From positions 1 through 64,000 of the forward strand of contig PHAL01000005.1 in the NCBI GenBank assembly GCA_002840355.1: a stretch of 64,000 nucleotides of DNA. The letters are read 5' to 3'. Below the pieces are notes generated by a model, which saw only the letters and a list, made by a program, of their open reading frames with translations, was not told where the DNA came from and did no database searches. The DNA comes from Elusimicrobia bacterium HGW-Elusimicrobia-3. Lineage in GTDB: Bacteria; Elusimicrobiota; Elusimicrobia; Elusimicrobiales; UBA9959. A program made the translations under genes and the position numbers. Each line of letters begins with the position of its first letter. Within the stretch, counting starts at the first letter, position 1. Shown in pieces: positions 17,935 through 27,446 of the stretch.

Positions 17935-18765
17935 TCAGAACCCGGCAAGGCCCTTCAACCCTTTCTTCACCGCGTCCCTGCCTTTCTCCGAAGCCGCTTT
18001 TTTCGCCCGGCCCCTGGCCTCTTCGGCCAGGCGTTTTTTTGCCTGTTCCATTATCATCTTCGTGTCGAAATTCCGGCGGTAACCGTTCCAGGCGGAGGCG
18101 TTCATCTTCTTGTAGCCGGCCGGCAGCGCGAACTTCTCCGCGGGAATGCTCCCGATCTTCACCGATTTTACCGTCATGGCGTGACTGGACCCTTTGGCCG
18201 AAGCCTCGTGGCCCATGAGCACGCCGGGCACGGCCTTCCCCCCGGAGAGCCCCAGCGCCCTGACCTGACCGCGGTAGAAGTCCGCCGCGGGCTTCAGCCT
18301 GGCGTCGCCGGAGATCCACGCCTTGCCTTTAAGGTCCTTACCCGAGAGCGCGTACTCGTCGGACGCGAAGCCGGCGATCTTCCTGGAGCCGGAGGTCTTC
18401 TTGTAGGTAAAGCCGGCCGGCGCCGCGCCGTCGGGGACCAGGCCGGAGCCGGAATCAACCGCCTTGCGCAGTTCGTCGAAGGTGAATTCGCAGTAGCCGT
18501 TGGAGGCCGGCATCAGCGTCCATACCATTTTCTTGTCCAGCCGGGTTATTATCACCGACTTCTGCGTGCTGCGCCCCTTCTTCTCAGGGTCCTGGTAGTT
18601 GACGGCCACCTCAAGCCGGGAATATTCCGGTTCTATGTAATTGACATAAGAGGATTTGTTCGATTGCCCCTCGTAGTCCGACACGTTCTCCATTTTCATG
18701 GTGACACCGGCCAGCGCGGGCGAGGCGGCCAGCAGCGCGGGAACGAGAAATATTAACTTTTTCAT
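17935..18765 (-). CDS. Secreted DUF4412-like protein
   Basis: Signal peptide MKKLIFLVPALLAASPALAG; family assignment tentative. Confidence 0.6.
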   Translation of the reverse strand: MKKLIFLVPALLAASPALAGVTMKMENVSDYEGQSNKSSYVNYIEPEYSRLEVAVNYQDPEKKGRSTQKSVIITRLDKKMVWTLMPASNGYCEFTFDELRKAVDSGSGLVPDGAAPAGFTYKKTSGSRKIAGFASDEYALSGKDLKGKAWISGDARLKPAADFYRGQVRALGLSGGKAVPGVLMGHEASAKGSSHAMTVKSVKIGSIPAEKFALPAGYKKMNASAWNGYRRNFDTKMIMEQAKKRLAEEARGRAKKAASEKGRDAVKKGLKGLAGF

Positions 18766-18901
18766 GGGACCCCCTTTTTTTCAGATTCTACTTAAATTGG
18801 CCCGGCCAGGGAACCTTGGCCGGACAGGCGCAGTGATTCCTTGAAGCGTATCCGCAAAATTCGTTCAATATACCGGAGAATACCGCCTGGAGGAAAGACC
18901 T

Positions 18902-19975
18902 ATGGAAAAATGGATGACCGATTCAGCCCTGATACTGGCCTTGGCCCTGGCCGCTTCCGGGCTGGCCTACTGGGGACTGATACTGCTCTCCAAGTACGTC
19001 CTGCCCAAACGCATCCTGTCCCCCCGGCTGGTCAACCACATCATGCGCTCGCTGCGGCTGCCGCTGGGGCTGCTGGTTGTCTCTTTCTCGATCGGGGGAG
19101 CGGTAACGCTGATGGAACTGCCCGAAGTGCTGGGCAGGGCGGCCCCCAGGACGCTGACCGTGCTGCAGATCATACTGATGGCCTGGCTGGCCGTGAGGGT
19201 GACGGGGATAGGGCGCGAGCTGGTCATGAACGCCTTCGACATCACCGCCAAGGACAATCTGCAGGCCCGCAAAATACATACGCAGATACGCGTGGTGGAG
19301 CAGATCCTGGCCGCACTGATCTCCTTCTTCGCGATAACAGCCGTGCTGATGACCTTCGACAAGGTTCGGCAGCTGGGCGTCAGCTTGCTGGCCTCGGCCG
19401 GCGTGATGGGCATCATCCTGGGCTTCGCCGCCCAGAAGAGCATCGCCACGCTCTTCGCGGGGATACAGATAGCGCTGACGCAGCCGATACGCGTGGACGA
19501 CGTAGTGATAGTGGAAAGGGAATGGGGCTGGATAGAGGAGATAACGCTGACCTACGTGGTGGTCAGGATCTGGGACCTGCGGCGCCTGATACTGCCGATA
19601 ACCTATTTCCTCGACAAGCCCTTCGAGAACTGGACGCGGGTCTCCGCCGACATACTGGGCACCGTCAGCGTCTTCACGGATTACACCGCTCCCGTAGGCG
19701 AATTCCGGGCGGAGGTGCGGCGGATCTGCGAGGGCAGCGAGCTCTGGGACGGCAAGGTCTGCGGGGTGCAGGTGGTCAACGCCTCCGACACGACGATAGA
19801 AGTGCGCGCGCTGGTCAGCGCCAGTGATTCGTCCCGGTGCTGGGACCTGCGCTGCCTGGTAAGGGAAAAGATGATAGATTTCCTTCGGGAAAAGCACCCG
19901 GCCTGCATGCCGCGCACGCGCGTGCTGCTCGACCCGAGAACCGCCGCGGGCCGCCCGGAAGCGAGCCCGGCCTGA
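18902..19975 (+). CDS. MscS-family mechanosensitive ion channel
   Basis: VSLLASAGVMGIILGFAAQKSIATLFAGIQIALTQPIRVDDVVIVE. Confidence 0.93.
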   Translation: MEKWMTDSALILALALAASGLAYWGLILLSKYVLPKRILSPRLVNHIMRSLRLPLGLLVVSFSIGGAVTLMELPEVLGRAAPRTLTVLQIILMAWLAVRVTGIGRELVMNAFDITAKDNLQARKIHTQIRVVEQILAALISFFAITAVLMTFDKVRQLGVSLLASAGVMGIILGFAAQKSIATLFAGIQIALTQPIRVDDVVIVEREWGWIEEITLTYVVVRIWDLRRLILPITYFLDKPFENWTRVSADILGTVSVFTDYTAPVGEFRAEVRRICEGSELWDGKVCGVQVVNASDTTIEVRALVSASDSSRCWDLRCLVREKMIDFLREKHPACMPRTRVLLDPRTAAGRPEASPA

Positions 19976-20187
19976 AGGTTCCGGCCCCGGCGGACCCTCT
20001 CCCCGCCGGGGACTCTCCCTCAGATACTTTTATTATCAAATACCGGACGGTTTTCCGTAAGTTCGGGCAGGTTTTTTTCCGCCAGGCAGGCGGCCAAGGG
20101 AGCGTCGGGCGCCGCAAAAGGCAAACCCGATCATCATGATAGCTCTGCCAATTAGGAATCAGCGTCCCCTTTTATTATAATTCAGTT

Positions 20188-20874
20188 ATGAAAGAACGGG
20201 CACTGATAGTGGACGACGACCCGGAGCTGCTCGGCATCCTCAGGAAATACCTGGAGAACCACGGCCTCGAGACGATCTCCGCCGCCAACGGCGCCGAAGC
20301 GCTGGCCGCAGCCCCGGCCGGCAAACCCGACATCATCATAACCGACGTGGAAATGCCCCGCATGGACGGCTTCACGCTATGCCGCCGCGTCAAAGAGAAC
20401 AAGGTGCTCGCCGACATCCCGGTCATAATCATGACCGGCAAGAAGATCTCCGAAGCCGACCAGGTGGCCGGCTACGGCTACGGCGCCGACGATTACGTGG
20501 TAAAACCCTTCTCCTACCCGGTGCTGCTGGCCAAGGTCAAAGCGATGCTGCGCCGGGCCGCCCGGGGCAAGAAGAAGGCCTCCGTGTTCAGGGCCGGCGA
20601 CCTGGAGCTGAACCTGGAAGGCCGCACGATAAAGATAAAGGGCAAGCCGGTAAAGCTCACCTCCAAGGAATTCGACCTGCTGCACACGCTGGCCTCCAAG
20701 CCGGGCAAGGTGCTCAGCCTCAACAGCCTGCTGGAGGCGGTCTGGGGCTACAATACCGCCGATTACAACGACCCCCACACCGTGGAAGTGCACGTCTCCA
20801 ACCTGCGCCGCAAGATAGGCGCGCTGGGCAAGCGCATCAAGGCCGTGCCCGGCCACGGCTACAAGTTCGAATAG
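20188..20874 (+). CDS. OmpR/PhoB-family response regulator
   Basis: Receiver domain ALIVDDDPELL..TDVEMPRMDG..VKPFSYPVLLAKV; C-terminal winged helix LTSKEFDLLHTLASKPGKVLS..VHVSNLRRKIG. Confidence 0.95.
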   Translation: MKERALIVDDDPELLGILRKYLENHGLETISAANGAEALAAAPAGKPDIIITDVEMPRMDGFTLCRRVKENKVLADIPVIIMTGKKISEADQVAGYGYGADDYVVKPFSYPVLLAKVKAMLRRAARGKKKASVFRAGDLELNLEGRTIKIKGKPVKLTSKEFDLLHTLASKPGKVLSLNSLLEAVWGYNTADYNDPHTVEVHVSNLRRKIGALGKRIKAVPGHGYKFE

Positions 20875-20875
20875 C

Positions 20876-22846
20876 ATGAAGAAAACCGGCACCAGCAAGG
20901 ATATAGAGGCCCTCGGCAAGGCCCTGCCGCTCATGCTGGATACGGCGCTGGCCCCGGACAATCTGGAACCCTTCCTCAAAAAAATAGCCCGCCTGCTGTC
21001 CGGCCCGGACGGCGTCTGCGCCTGCGCCAAGGTGGCCATAAGCCTCAAAGGCGTGCGCGGCCGCCCGGCCCTCAGCGTCTGCCCGGCCTGCCGCAAAGCG
21101 GACCTGGAGCGCATGGCTCTGGCCGCCAAAGCGCACGCCGGCAGGGGCCTTTTTTTCTCGCACGCCATCAAGGCGGGCAGCGCCCGCGCCGGCAGCATCT
21201 CCGTGCTGCTCACCAAGCCGCCGCCCAGCCCCCGCGCGGCGGCCGCGACCATAGAGCTGGCCGCCAAGGTAATAGGCGCCCGCCTGGTCAACGAGACCCG
21301 CGACGCCGAACTGCGCCGGGAAAAGGACCTGTCTTCCTCCCTTAAACATATAGAGGAGCTTTATCTCTCCTTCCCCGGCATCTCCATCGAGGAGATCTCC
21401 CGCGCCGTGCTCGACGAAGCCCGCCGCCTGACCGGCAGCTCGCTGGGCTTCGCCGGCTGTATTGACAATACCACCGGAAACATGGCGATGGCCTCGCTCA
21501 CCTCGGACGCCTGGGATAAATGCCCGGTAAAAGACAAGCCGGTGGTGTTCAGTAATTTCAGGGGTTTGTGGGGCTGGGTGCTCAAGCGCAAGCGGCCGCT
21601 GCTCACCAACGCCGCGGCCTCGGACAAGCGCGCCGCCGGTCTGCCGCAGGGGCACATGAAGATAGAGAAATTCCTGGGCGTGCCGGCGCTGTCCGGGCGC
21701 CGGCTGCTGGGCATGCTGGCGCTGGCCAACCCGCAGCGGGATTTCGCCCCGGAGGACCTGGACGCGGCGCAGAAGCTGGCCCGCGTCTACGCCATGATAC
21801 TGCAGCGCAAGGAGGCGGAGGACCGCCAGCGCGAAGAGGATACCCGCTTCCGCACCATCCTCTCCTCCACCAAGGACACCATCTACACGGCCGACCTCAA
21901 CGGCAGGATCACCTATATCAGCCCGCAGGCATCCGATTACGGCTACACTCCGGAGGAACTGCTGGGCCGCTCCATACTGGAGTTCGCCCACCCCGAAGAC
22001 AAGGATTTCATCACGAAGGCCTGGGCCAACGCGGTCAAGACCGGGCGCACGCTGCCCATACTGCCCTACCGCCTCAGAAAGAAGGACGGCAGCTACGCCT
22101 ACGCCGAGCAGAAAAGCGGCGTGGTGGGCGAGGGCGGCAGGTCGCTCTATATCACCGGGGTTATCCGCGACGTGACCGGCCAGAAGGAGACGGAGCGCCT
22201 GCTCAAGGAAAGCGAAACGATGATGCGCATGGTCTTCGACACGGCCGCCGACGCTATCTTCATCAAGGACATGAACGGCATGTACGTGAAGGCCAACAAG
22301 GCCTGCGCGGACCTGATGAGCACCACCCCGGAGGCCATGATAGGCCGCACCGACTCCGATTTCTTCCCGCCCGAGACCGCGGCCGCGGTGTTCCGCACCG
22401 ACAGCGAGGTGGTGCTTAAGGACAAAACGCTCTCGCTATACAATTACCACCCTTTCCCCGGCGGCAGCCGGCACGTAAACATCATCAAGACCCCGCTAAA
22501 GAACGTGCGAGGCGAGACCATCGGCCTGCTGGGCATAGCCCGCGACATCACCGACCTCAAGCGCATGGAAACCGAGCTGGCCCTCGCGCACGCGGCCGAG
22601 GCCGTAAGCAACGTGGCCAGGCCCATGGCGCACGACTTCAACAACGCGCTGGCCGCCATCAACGGCTACGCCACGCTGATAGACGAGGACCTGCCCGCCT
22701 CCAGCCCGATAAAGAAGGAAATTTCCAGGATAATAGAGGCCGTCAAAAGGGCGGCCGTGCTGACGTCGAAGTTCCAGGATTTCGCCAGGAATCCGGACAT
22801 AAAAAACCCCGGCAAGCCGGGGGAGAAGAAAGAAGAAGGGGCCTAG
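20876..22846 (+). CDS. GAF/PAS/PAS sensor protein with dimerisation-like H-box but no recognisable ATPase domain
   Basis: PAS segments RFRTILSSTKDTIYTADLNGRITYISPQ and MVFDTAADAIFIKDMNGMYVKANKA; MAHDFNNALAAINGYATLI; ends about 65 aa later. Confidence 0.85.
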   Translation: MKKTGTSKDIEALGKALPLMLDTALAPDNLEPFLKKIARLLSGPDGVCACAKVAISLKGVRGRPALSVCPACRKADLERMALAAKAHAGRGLFFSHAIKAGSARAGSISVLLTKPPPSPRAAAATIELAAKVIGARLVNETRDAELRREKDLSSSLKHIEELYLSFPGISIEEISRAVLDEARRLTGSSLGFAGCIDNTTGNMAMASLTSDAWDKCPVKDKPVVFSNFRGLWGWVLKRKRPLLTNAAASDKRAAGLPQGHMKIEKFLGVPALSGRRLLGMLALANPQRDFAPEDLDAAQKLARVYAMILQRKEAEDRQREEDTRFRTILSSTKDTIYTADLNGRITYISPQASDYGYTPEELLGRSILEFAHPEDKDFITKAWANAVKTGRTLPILPYRLRKKDGSYAYAEQKSGVVGEGGRSLYITGVIRDVTGQKETERLLKESETMMRMVFDTAADAIFIKDMNGMYVKANKACADLMSTTPEAMIGRTDSDFFPPETAAAVFRTDSEVVLKDKTLSLYNYHPFPGGSRHVNIIKTPLKNVRGETIGLLGIARDITDLKRMETELALAHAAEAVSNVARPMAHDFNNALAAINGYATLIDEDLPASSPIKKEISRIIEAVKRAAVLTSKFQDFARNPDIKNPGKPGEKKEEGA

Positions 22847-22847
22847 T

Positions 22848-23732
22848 TCAGGCTCCCCGCAGCGACACCGACAAAACCCGCAGTTCCTCGGTTTCTTTGC
22901 GGGATAATTTCAAACCCGCCAGGAACTCCTCGCCGGCCGCCCCCATCAGGGCGGCCACCGCGGCCAGTCTCGCCCGGGCCCCGGCCTGCGCGGCCACCAG
23001 CGGGCCGAAGGCGAAAGCGGGATGCAGCACGGCCAGCGCGCCCAGGTCACGCAGCAGTTCCAGGGCCGGCAGCGGGTTCTCCTCTGACAGGATCTTTACC
23101 AGCTCGTTGCGCAGGCGCTCGCGGCTGAGCACTCCTGGCAAACCGTTGGCTACGGCGGCCCGGGCCAGCGCCAGCGTGCCGGCCTCCAGCCGCCAGCCGA
23201 AGCGCCCGGCGAAGCGGGCCGCGCGGTAGACGCGGGTCGGGTCGTCCTCGAAACTTTTCTCGTGCAGCACGCGCAGCAGCCCGGCCTTGAGATCGGCCAG
23301 CCCGCCGTAAGGGTCCAGCAGGGAGTAGCGCTCCGGGCCGTTCAGGCGCACGGCCATGGCGTTGCAGGCGAAGTCGCGGCGCCGCAGGTCCTCGGCGGCC
23401 GAGGCGGCCTCGCTGACGGTAGGCAGGGCGCCGGGCCGCGCGTAGACCTCCTTGCGGAACCTGGCGAAGTCCAGGCGGCGGCCGGCGGCCGAGAAGAAGC
23501 GCACGGTCAGGAAAGGGGTGAATTTGCGGTGATTGCCGCCGTAGGCCAGCTCCAGGCCGGCCACCAGCGGGGCCTGGTCCCCCCCGACCAGGAAGTCGAT
23601 ATCCTCGCTGGGGCGGCCCAGCGCCCAGTCGCGCGCGCAGCCGCCCACGGCATAAAGCTCCCCCCCCGCCTCGTCGGCCAGCGCCGCGGCCTTTTCCAGG
23701 AGCGGCAGGTCGTTGAGCGGGCGCAGGAGCAT
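22848..23732 (-). CDS. CCA tRNA nucleotidyltransferase / poly(A) polymerase family
   Basis: YAVGGCARDWALGRPSEDIDFLVGGD; RRRDFACNAMAVRL; ARFAGRFGWRLE. Confidence 0.9.
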   Translation of the reverse strand: MLLRPLNDLPLLEKAAALADEAGGELYAVGGCARDWALGRPSEDIDFLVGGDQAPLVAGLELAYGGNHRKFTPFLTVRFFSAAGRRLDFARFRKEVYARPGALPTVSEAASAAEDLRRRDFACNAMAVRLNGPERYSLLDPYGGLADLKAGLLRVLHEKSFEDDPTRVYRAARFAGRFGWRLEAGTLALARAAVANGLPGVLSRERLRNELVKILSEENPLPALELLRDLGALAVLHPAFAFGPLVAAQAGARARLAAVAALMGAAGEEFLAGLKLSRKETEELRVLSVSLRGA

Positions 23733-24376
23733 CAGATCTTTACGAAGGGGATGGTGTCGTCTTTACCGGCTTTCAGCGCTTCCAGCAGCTTCTTGAGCCG
23801 GGGCAGCGCGTCGTTCTTGGCGAACAGGCCTTCGGCGGCCTTCAGGGCCGCGGCGCGGCTGAACAGGCCGGCCGGCATGGGCAGCGAGAACGGGATGTCC
23901 ATTTCGCGGGCGGCGACCGGGTTCACGGGCACCAGGCGCAGGCCCTCTTCACGGGCCATGAACTCCATCACGTCGGTCTCTTCTTCGCGGTCCCTGTCGT
24001 TCTCCAGCCTGGCGATCAGCTGGCCCAGGCCGAAAAGGTAAAGCGGAGCGGCGGTCAGGCCCTGGCCGGCGAAGAGCGAAGCCTTCACGGGCTCGTAGTC
24101 GGCGTTCATGCGCGCCACCCACTTCTCTTTTTCGGCCTCGTAGGACTCCGGCATCACGAAGGCCAGCAGGTCCCGGTGCGGGTCGATGTAGAGGAAAGGC
24201 TCCTCGTGCTGCACCATCTCCTCGCACTTGGGACAGACCAGCAGGTCGAACTCGCCGCTGAGGATGAGTTCTTTCACGTCGTGGTCGCGGTCGCCGCGCA
24301 CGACCGTCCAGAAGTCGGCGTCGAAGCCCTCGCCGCAGTGCGGACACTCGACCCTGAAGATGCCCTTGGTGGCCAT
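23732..24376 (-). CDS. CpXC-domain protein
   Basis: FRVECPHCGEGFDADFWTVV...LLVCPKCEEMVQHEEPFLYID. Confidence 0.8.
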   Translation of the reverse strand: MATKGIFRVECPHCGEGFDADFWTVVRGDRDHDVKELILSGEFDLLVCPKCEEMVQHEEPFLYIDPHRDLLAFVMPESYEAEKEKWVARMNADYEPVKASLFAGQGLTAAPLYLFGLGQLIARLENDRDREEETDVMEFMAREEGLRLVPVNPVAAREMDIPFSLPMPAGLFSRAAALKAAEGLFAKNDALPRLKKLLEALKAGKDDTIPFVKI

Positions 24377-25825
24377 TTACAGGCCCACTTCCCGGTTGAA
24401 AGCTACTATCAGCCTGTCGTACTCCTCCACCTGCGCGAAGGACTCGTCCCAGAAGGCCGGGTCCCACAGCTGGCGCAGCTCGTCGGAAGTGCGGCCCTGC
24501 TGCTCCACCCAGGTGAAGTACTTGAGGTTATGCACGGCCTTGCGGTCGGCGTAGGTGAGCTCTTTCATGCTGGAGGTGTTCTCGCCCAGCAGGCGGCGCT
24601 CGAAGTCCACCAGCGCGTTCTCGCGGGTGTACTTGCCCATTTCCTTCTCCATCTCCTTCAGGCGGGAACCGTACAGGTCCATGGAGTCGGTGAACACGGT
24701 GACGATGACGTCGTCCTTGCCCATTTCGTAATACTTGGCGGTCTTGATGGCGCTGAGCATGTTGGAGATACCGGAGAAGCCGAGCAGGCCCAGCTTCCCG
24801 ATGACCTCTTTCTTCACGCCGTACTGCGCCAGCACCTTCTTGCCCTCGGGCTCGTTGAAGAGCCGGGCTATGCGCACGCAGGCCTCGTCGTCGATGGCGG
24901 TGACCACGTCGGTGTTGCGCACGTTGTGCACCCACGGGATGTGCTTGTCGCCGATGCCTTCTATGCGGTGCTCGCCGAAACCGTTATTGAGTATCGTGGG
25001 GCACTGCAGCGCCTCGGAGGCGGTGATCTTCATGCCGGGGAACTTCTTCTTGAGGTAGTCGCCGGCGCCTATCGTGCCGGCGGAACCGGTGGCGGAGGTG
25101 AAGGCCGCGAGGCGGCTCTTGGGGCCCTTTATGGCGTTGAAGGCTTCCTCGAGGGCGGCACCGGTGACATGGTAATGCCACGTGGGGTTGCCCATCTCTT
25201 CGAACTGGTTGAAGATCACGCAGTCCTTGCGGGTCTTCTTGATCTCCCAGCACTTGTCGTAAATCTCCTTGACGTTGCTCTCGGTGCCGGGGGTGGCGAT
25301 GACCTCGGAACCTATCTCCTTGAGCCAGTCAAAGCGCTCCTTGCTCATGCCCTCGGGCAGTATGGCCACGGGGGTGGTACCCAGCAGCTTCGAATCGAAG
25401 GCGCCGCCGCGGCAGTAGTTGCCGGTGGAGGGCCAGACGGCTTTCTGGGCCTCGGCGTCGAACTCGCCGGTGACCATGCGGGGGGCCAGGCAGCCGAAGG
25501 CCGCGCCGACCTTGTGCGCGCCGGTGGGGAAGTATTTGCCGACGATGCCGATCACGCGGGCGTCTATGCCGGTGATCTCGCGGGGGATCTCCAGCATGTT
25601 CACGGGGCCGAAGCCGCCGGTCTTGGGGTCGTTATGCCAGTTGATGCGGAAGAGGTTTATGGGGTTGATGTCCCAGAGGCCGACGGGCTTGAGGGCCTTC
25701 TTGACCTTGTCGGGGATGAGGTTCGGGTCCTTCATCTGCGCGAAAGTGGGCATCACGATCTTGCGCTTGCGGCACAGGGCGGCGTTGCGCTTTACGATGA
25801 CGGGATTAACTTTAAGTTTGGCCAT
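24377..25825 (-). CDS. PLP-dependent enzyme, cysteine synthase/threonine synthase-like fold
   Basis: KYFPTGAHKVGAAFGCLAPRMV...STGNYCRGGAFDSKLLG...SATGSAGTIGAGDY; start trimmed to MAKLKVNPVIVKRN. Confidence 0.8.
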   Translation of the reverse strand: MAKLKVNPVIVKRNAALCRKRKIVMPTFAQMKDPNLIPDKVKKALKPVGLWDINPINLFRINWHNDPKTGGFGPVNMLEIPREITGIDARVIGIVGKYFPTGAHKVGAAFGCLAPRMVTGEFDAEAQKAVWPSTGNYCRGGAFDSKLLGTTPVAILPEGMSKERFDWLKEIGSEVIATPGTESNVKEIYDKCWEIKKTRKDCVIFNQFEEMGNPTWHYHVTGAALEEAFNAIKGPKSRLAAFTSATGSAGTIGAGDYLKKKFPGMKITASEALQCPTILNNGFGEHRIEGIGDKHIPWVHNVRNTDVVTAIDDEACVRIARLFNEPEGKKVLAQYGVKKEVIGKLGLLGFSGISNMLSAIKTAKYYEMGKDDVIVTVFTDSMDLYGSRLKEMEKEMGKYTRENALVDFERRLLGENTSSMKELTYADRKAVHNLKYFTWVEQQGRTSDELRQLWDPAFWDESFAQVEEYDRLIVAFNREVGL

Positions 25826-25905
25826 TATAATATTCCTCCGGAGTAATCTTCGCGAAAATCTTATTTTTATTATAGCAATATCCGGCAGAACCGGTATACC
25901 TTGGG

Positions 25906-26045
25906 GGGCGCTGCCGCCAGGGGACTGGGCCAGCGCGACTTTGGGGAAGGGGGACCCGCCATAATTTTCCCCGGGCGGGGGGAACCGCGCAACGGTTCCC
26001 CTCGGCCCAGGAGCGCTGGCCCGGTCGCCTGGCGGCGGCAATAGC
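25906..26045. repeat. Structured intergenic palindromic element
   Basis: Arms GCCGCCAGGGGACTGGGCCAGCGC (25913) / GCGCTGGCCCGGTCGCCTGGCGGC (26013), 19 of 24 paired, with internal hairpin GGGGAACCG-CGCAA-CGGTTCCCC. Confidence 0.6.
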
Positions 26046-26046
26046 G

Positions 26047-26080
26047 ACAAAAAAATACCCGCCGGTGAGGGCGGGTATTT
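26047..26080 (-). terminator. Rho-independent terminator
   Basis: AAATACCCGCC-CTCAC-CGGCGGGTATTTTTTT on minus strand. Confidence 0.85.
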
Positions 26081-26097
26081 CTTGCCGCTGGCGAAGC

Positions 26098-27054
26098 TTA
26101 TTTGGCTTCGATAGAGGGGGTCTTGTCCTTCTTGACGAAGTTGTCCTTGGAGATGGCGCCCACGCGCTTGAAGCCCCATTTCAGGAAGTACTTCTTGGCG
26201 CCGCGGTCGTCGGCGGAGCGGTAGGTGTCGTCGTCGGATTCGGGCTTCTCCAGGTCCTTGAGCGTGAAAGCCATCGTGTAGCCCTCGGCCGCCTCGAACG
26301 TGAATTCCTTGGAGCCCTTGTAGCCGTTGAAGATCCAGGCGCCGTCGCGGTAGAGGTCGATCTTTATGGAGACCTTCTCGCCGGCGTATTCCTTGGCCCA
26401 GCGGTCGTTGACCTTGAAGGTGAACTTGCCGTCGGCGTAGGAGAAGTCGCCGTAGTTGAGGCCGTTCTCGTCGGCTTTCATGGCCACCTTGTACTGCGGG
26501 GCCAGTTCGAAGAGCGTGTCGTAGTTGCCCTCGCGGCGGGCGGTGTACTTATAGGCCGCGGCGTTGATGTACAGGTCCATCCAGGGGCCCTGCAGGCAGA
26601 TCTCGAAGCTCTCGCGCTCCCAGGGCAGCAGCTTGCGGGGGTTGACCTTTATCTGGCCGGCCTGGGTCCAGGTCATGCCGGGGCGCTCGTAGCAGTACTG
26701 CTGCGGCACCATGTGGCACTTCTGCTGGGCCACCTGCGTACCGTTGGGGCCGGGCACCATCACGGTGTAGCACTGCTGCACCATCTGCGTGTGGCAGACG
26801 GTCTCGTACTCGGTGCTGCGCAGGTACACCCTCTCGCTGACCAGCTCCTTGTCGCTGGGGCCGAAAGAGAAGCGGGCGCAGTCGCGGCTGTAATGGCCGA
26901 TCTTGGGCGCCGGCGCGGCCGGGATCACCAGGTCCGAATTGACGGCCTGGGAAACAAAGTCCTTCACGTCTACGCCCTTGTTGAAATTCACCTGGGCGTT
27001 GGCCGCGGCGATAAAGCCCGTTATTACGAGCACCGCGAATATAACTTTCTTCAT
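26098..27054 (-). CDS. Secreted protein of unknown function with Cys-rich segment
   Basis: Signal peptide MKKVIFAVLVITGFIAAANAQ; VCHTQMVQQCYTVMVPGPNGTQVAQQKCHMVPQQYCYERPG. Confidence 0.7.
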   Translation of the reverse strand: MKKVIFAVLVITGFIAAANAQVNFNKGVDVKDFVSQAVNSDLVIPAAPAPKIGHYSRDCARFSFGPSDKELVSERVYLRSTEYETVCHTQMVQQCYTVMVPGPNGTQVAQQKCHMVPQQYCYERPGMTWTQAGQIKVNPRKLLPWERESFEICLQGPWMDLYINAAAYKYTARREGNYDTLFELAPQYKVAMKADENGLNYGDFSYADGKFTFKVNDRWAKEYAGEKVSIKIDLYRDGAWIFNGYKGSKEFTFEAAEGYTMAFTLKDLEKPESDDDTYRSADDRGAKKYFLKWGFKRVGAISKDNFVKKDKTPSIEAK

Positions 27055-27139
27055 TCTTGTTTCCTCCGTATTCCCCCCCGTCAGACTAAAAGGGATATAC
27101 CTATATTTTATCAAATCCGCGCGACAAGTACGGCCGGCC

Positions 27140-27439
27140 CTAGGATACCTTCACTTCCTTGCCTATCCAGATGAAGGCCGAGGGCAGGACGATGCACTGG
27201 CAATGAGAGCTCAGGATGGAGCTGTGCTCGGGCAGGATGCTCACTATCCCGTTGATCCAGGAGACGGAGCGTATATGCTCGGCGTCTATCCACTCGTAGA
27301 CGCGCGGCCCCACCCGGGGCATCATGGTCCACACCACCGCCTTGTCCCAGGGGATCTCGTTGGCGTCCGACGAAAACTTGATCTCCGGTATCTTCTGTCC
27401 CAATGAATCCATATATTCCGCCTTTTTCGGGTAGTCCAA
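27140..27439 (-). CDS. Small hypothetical protein
   Basis: ORF of up to 99 aa in a gap; start could be internal Met (27412). Confidence 0.45.
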   Translation of the reverse strand: MDYPKKAEYMDSLGQKIPEIKFSSDANEIPWDKAVVWTMMPRVGPRVYEWIDAEHIRSVSWINGIVSILPEHSSILSSHCQCIVLPSAFIWIGKEVKVS

Positions 27440-27446
27440 ATTTTTT

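Noticed and set aside
17511-18319. ORFs 17511-17720, 17694-18218, 17822-18319
   Set aside because: Run through the duplicated RNA core, terminators or antisense of the DUF4412-like gene; no conserved peptide between the two copies.
19985-20012. Terminator after mscS (CCCCGGCGG/CCGCCGGGG)
   Set aside because: Good stem but no adjacent T tract; left unannotated.
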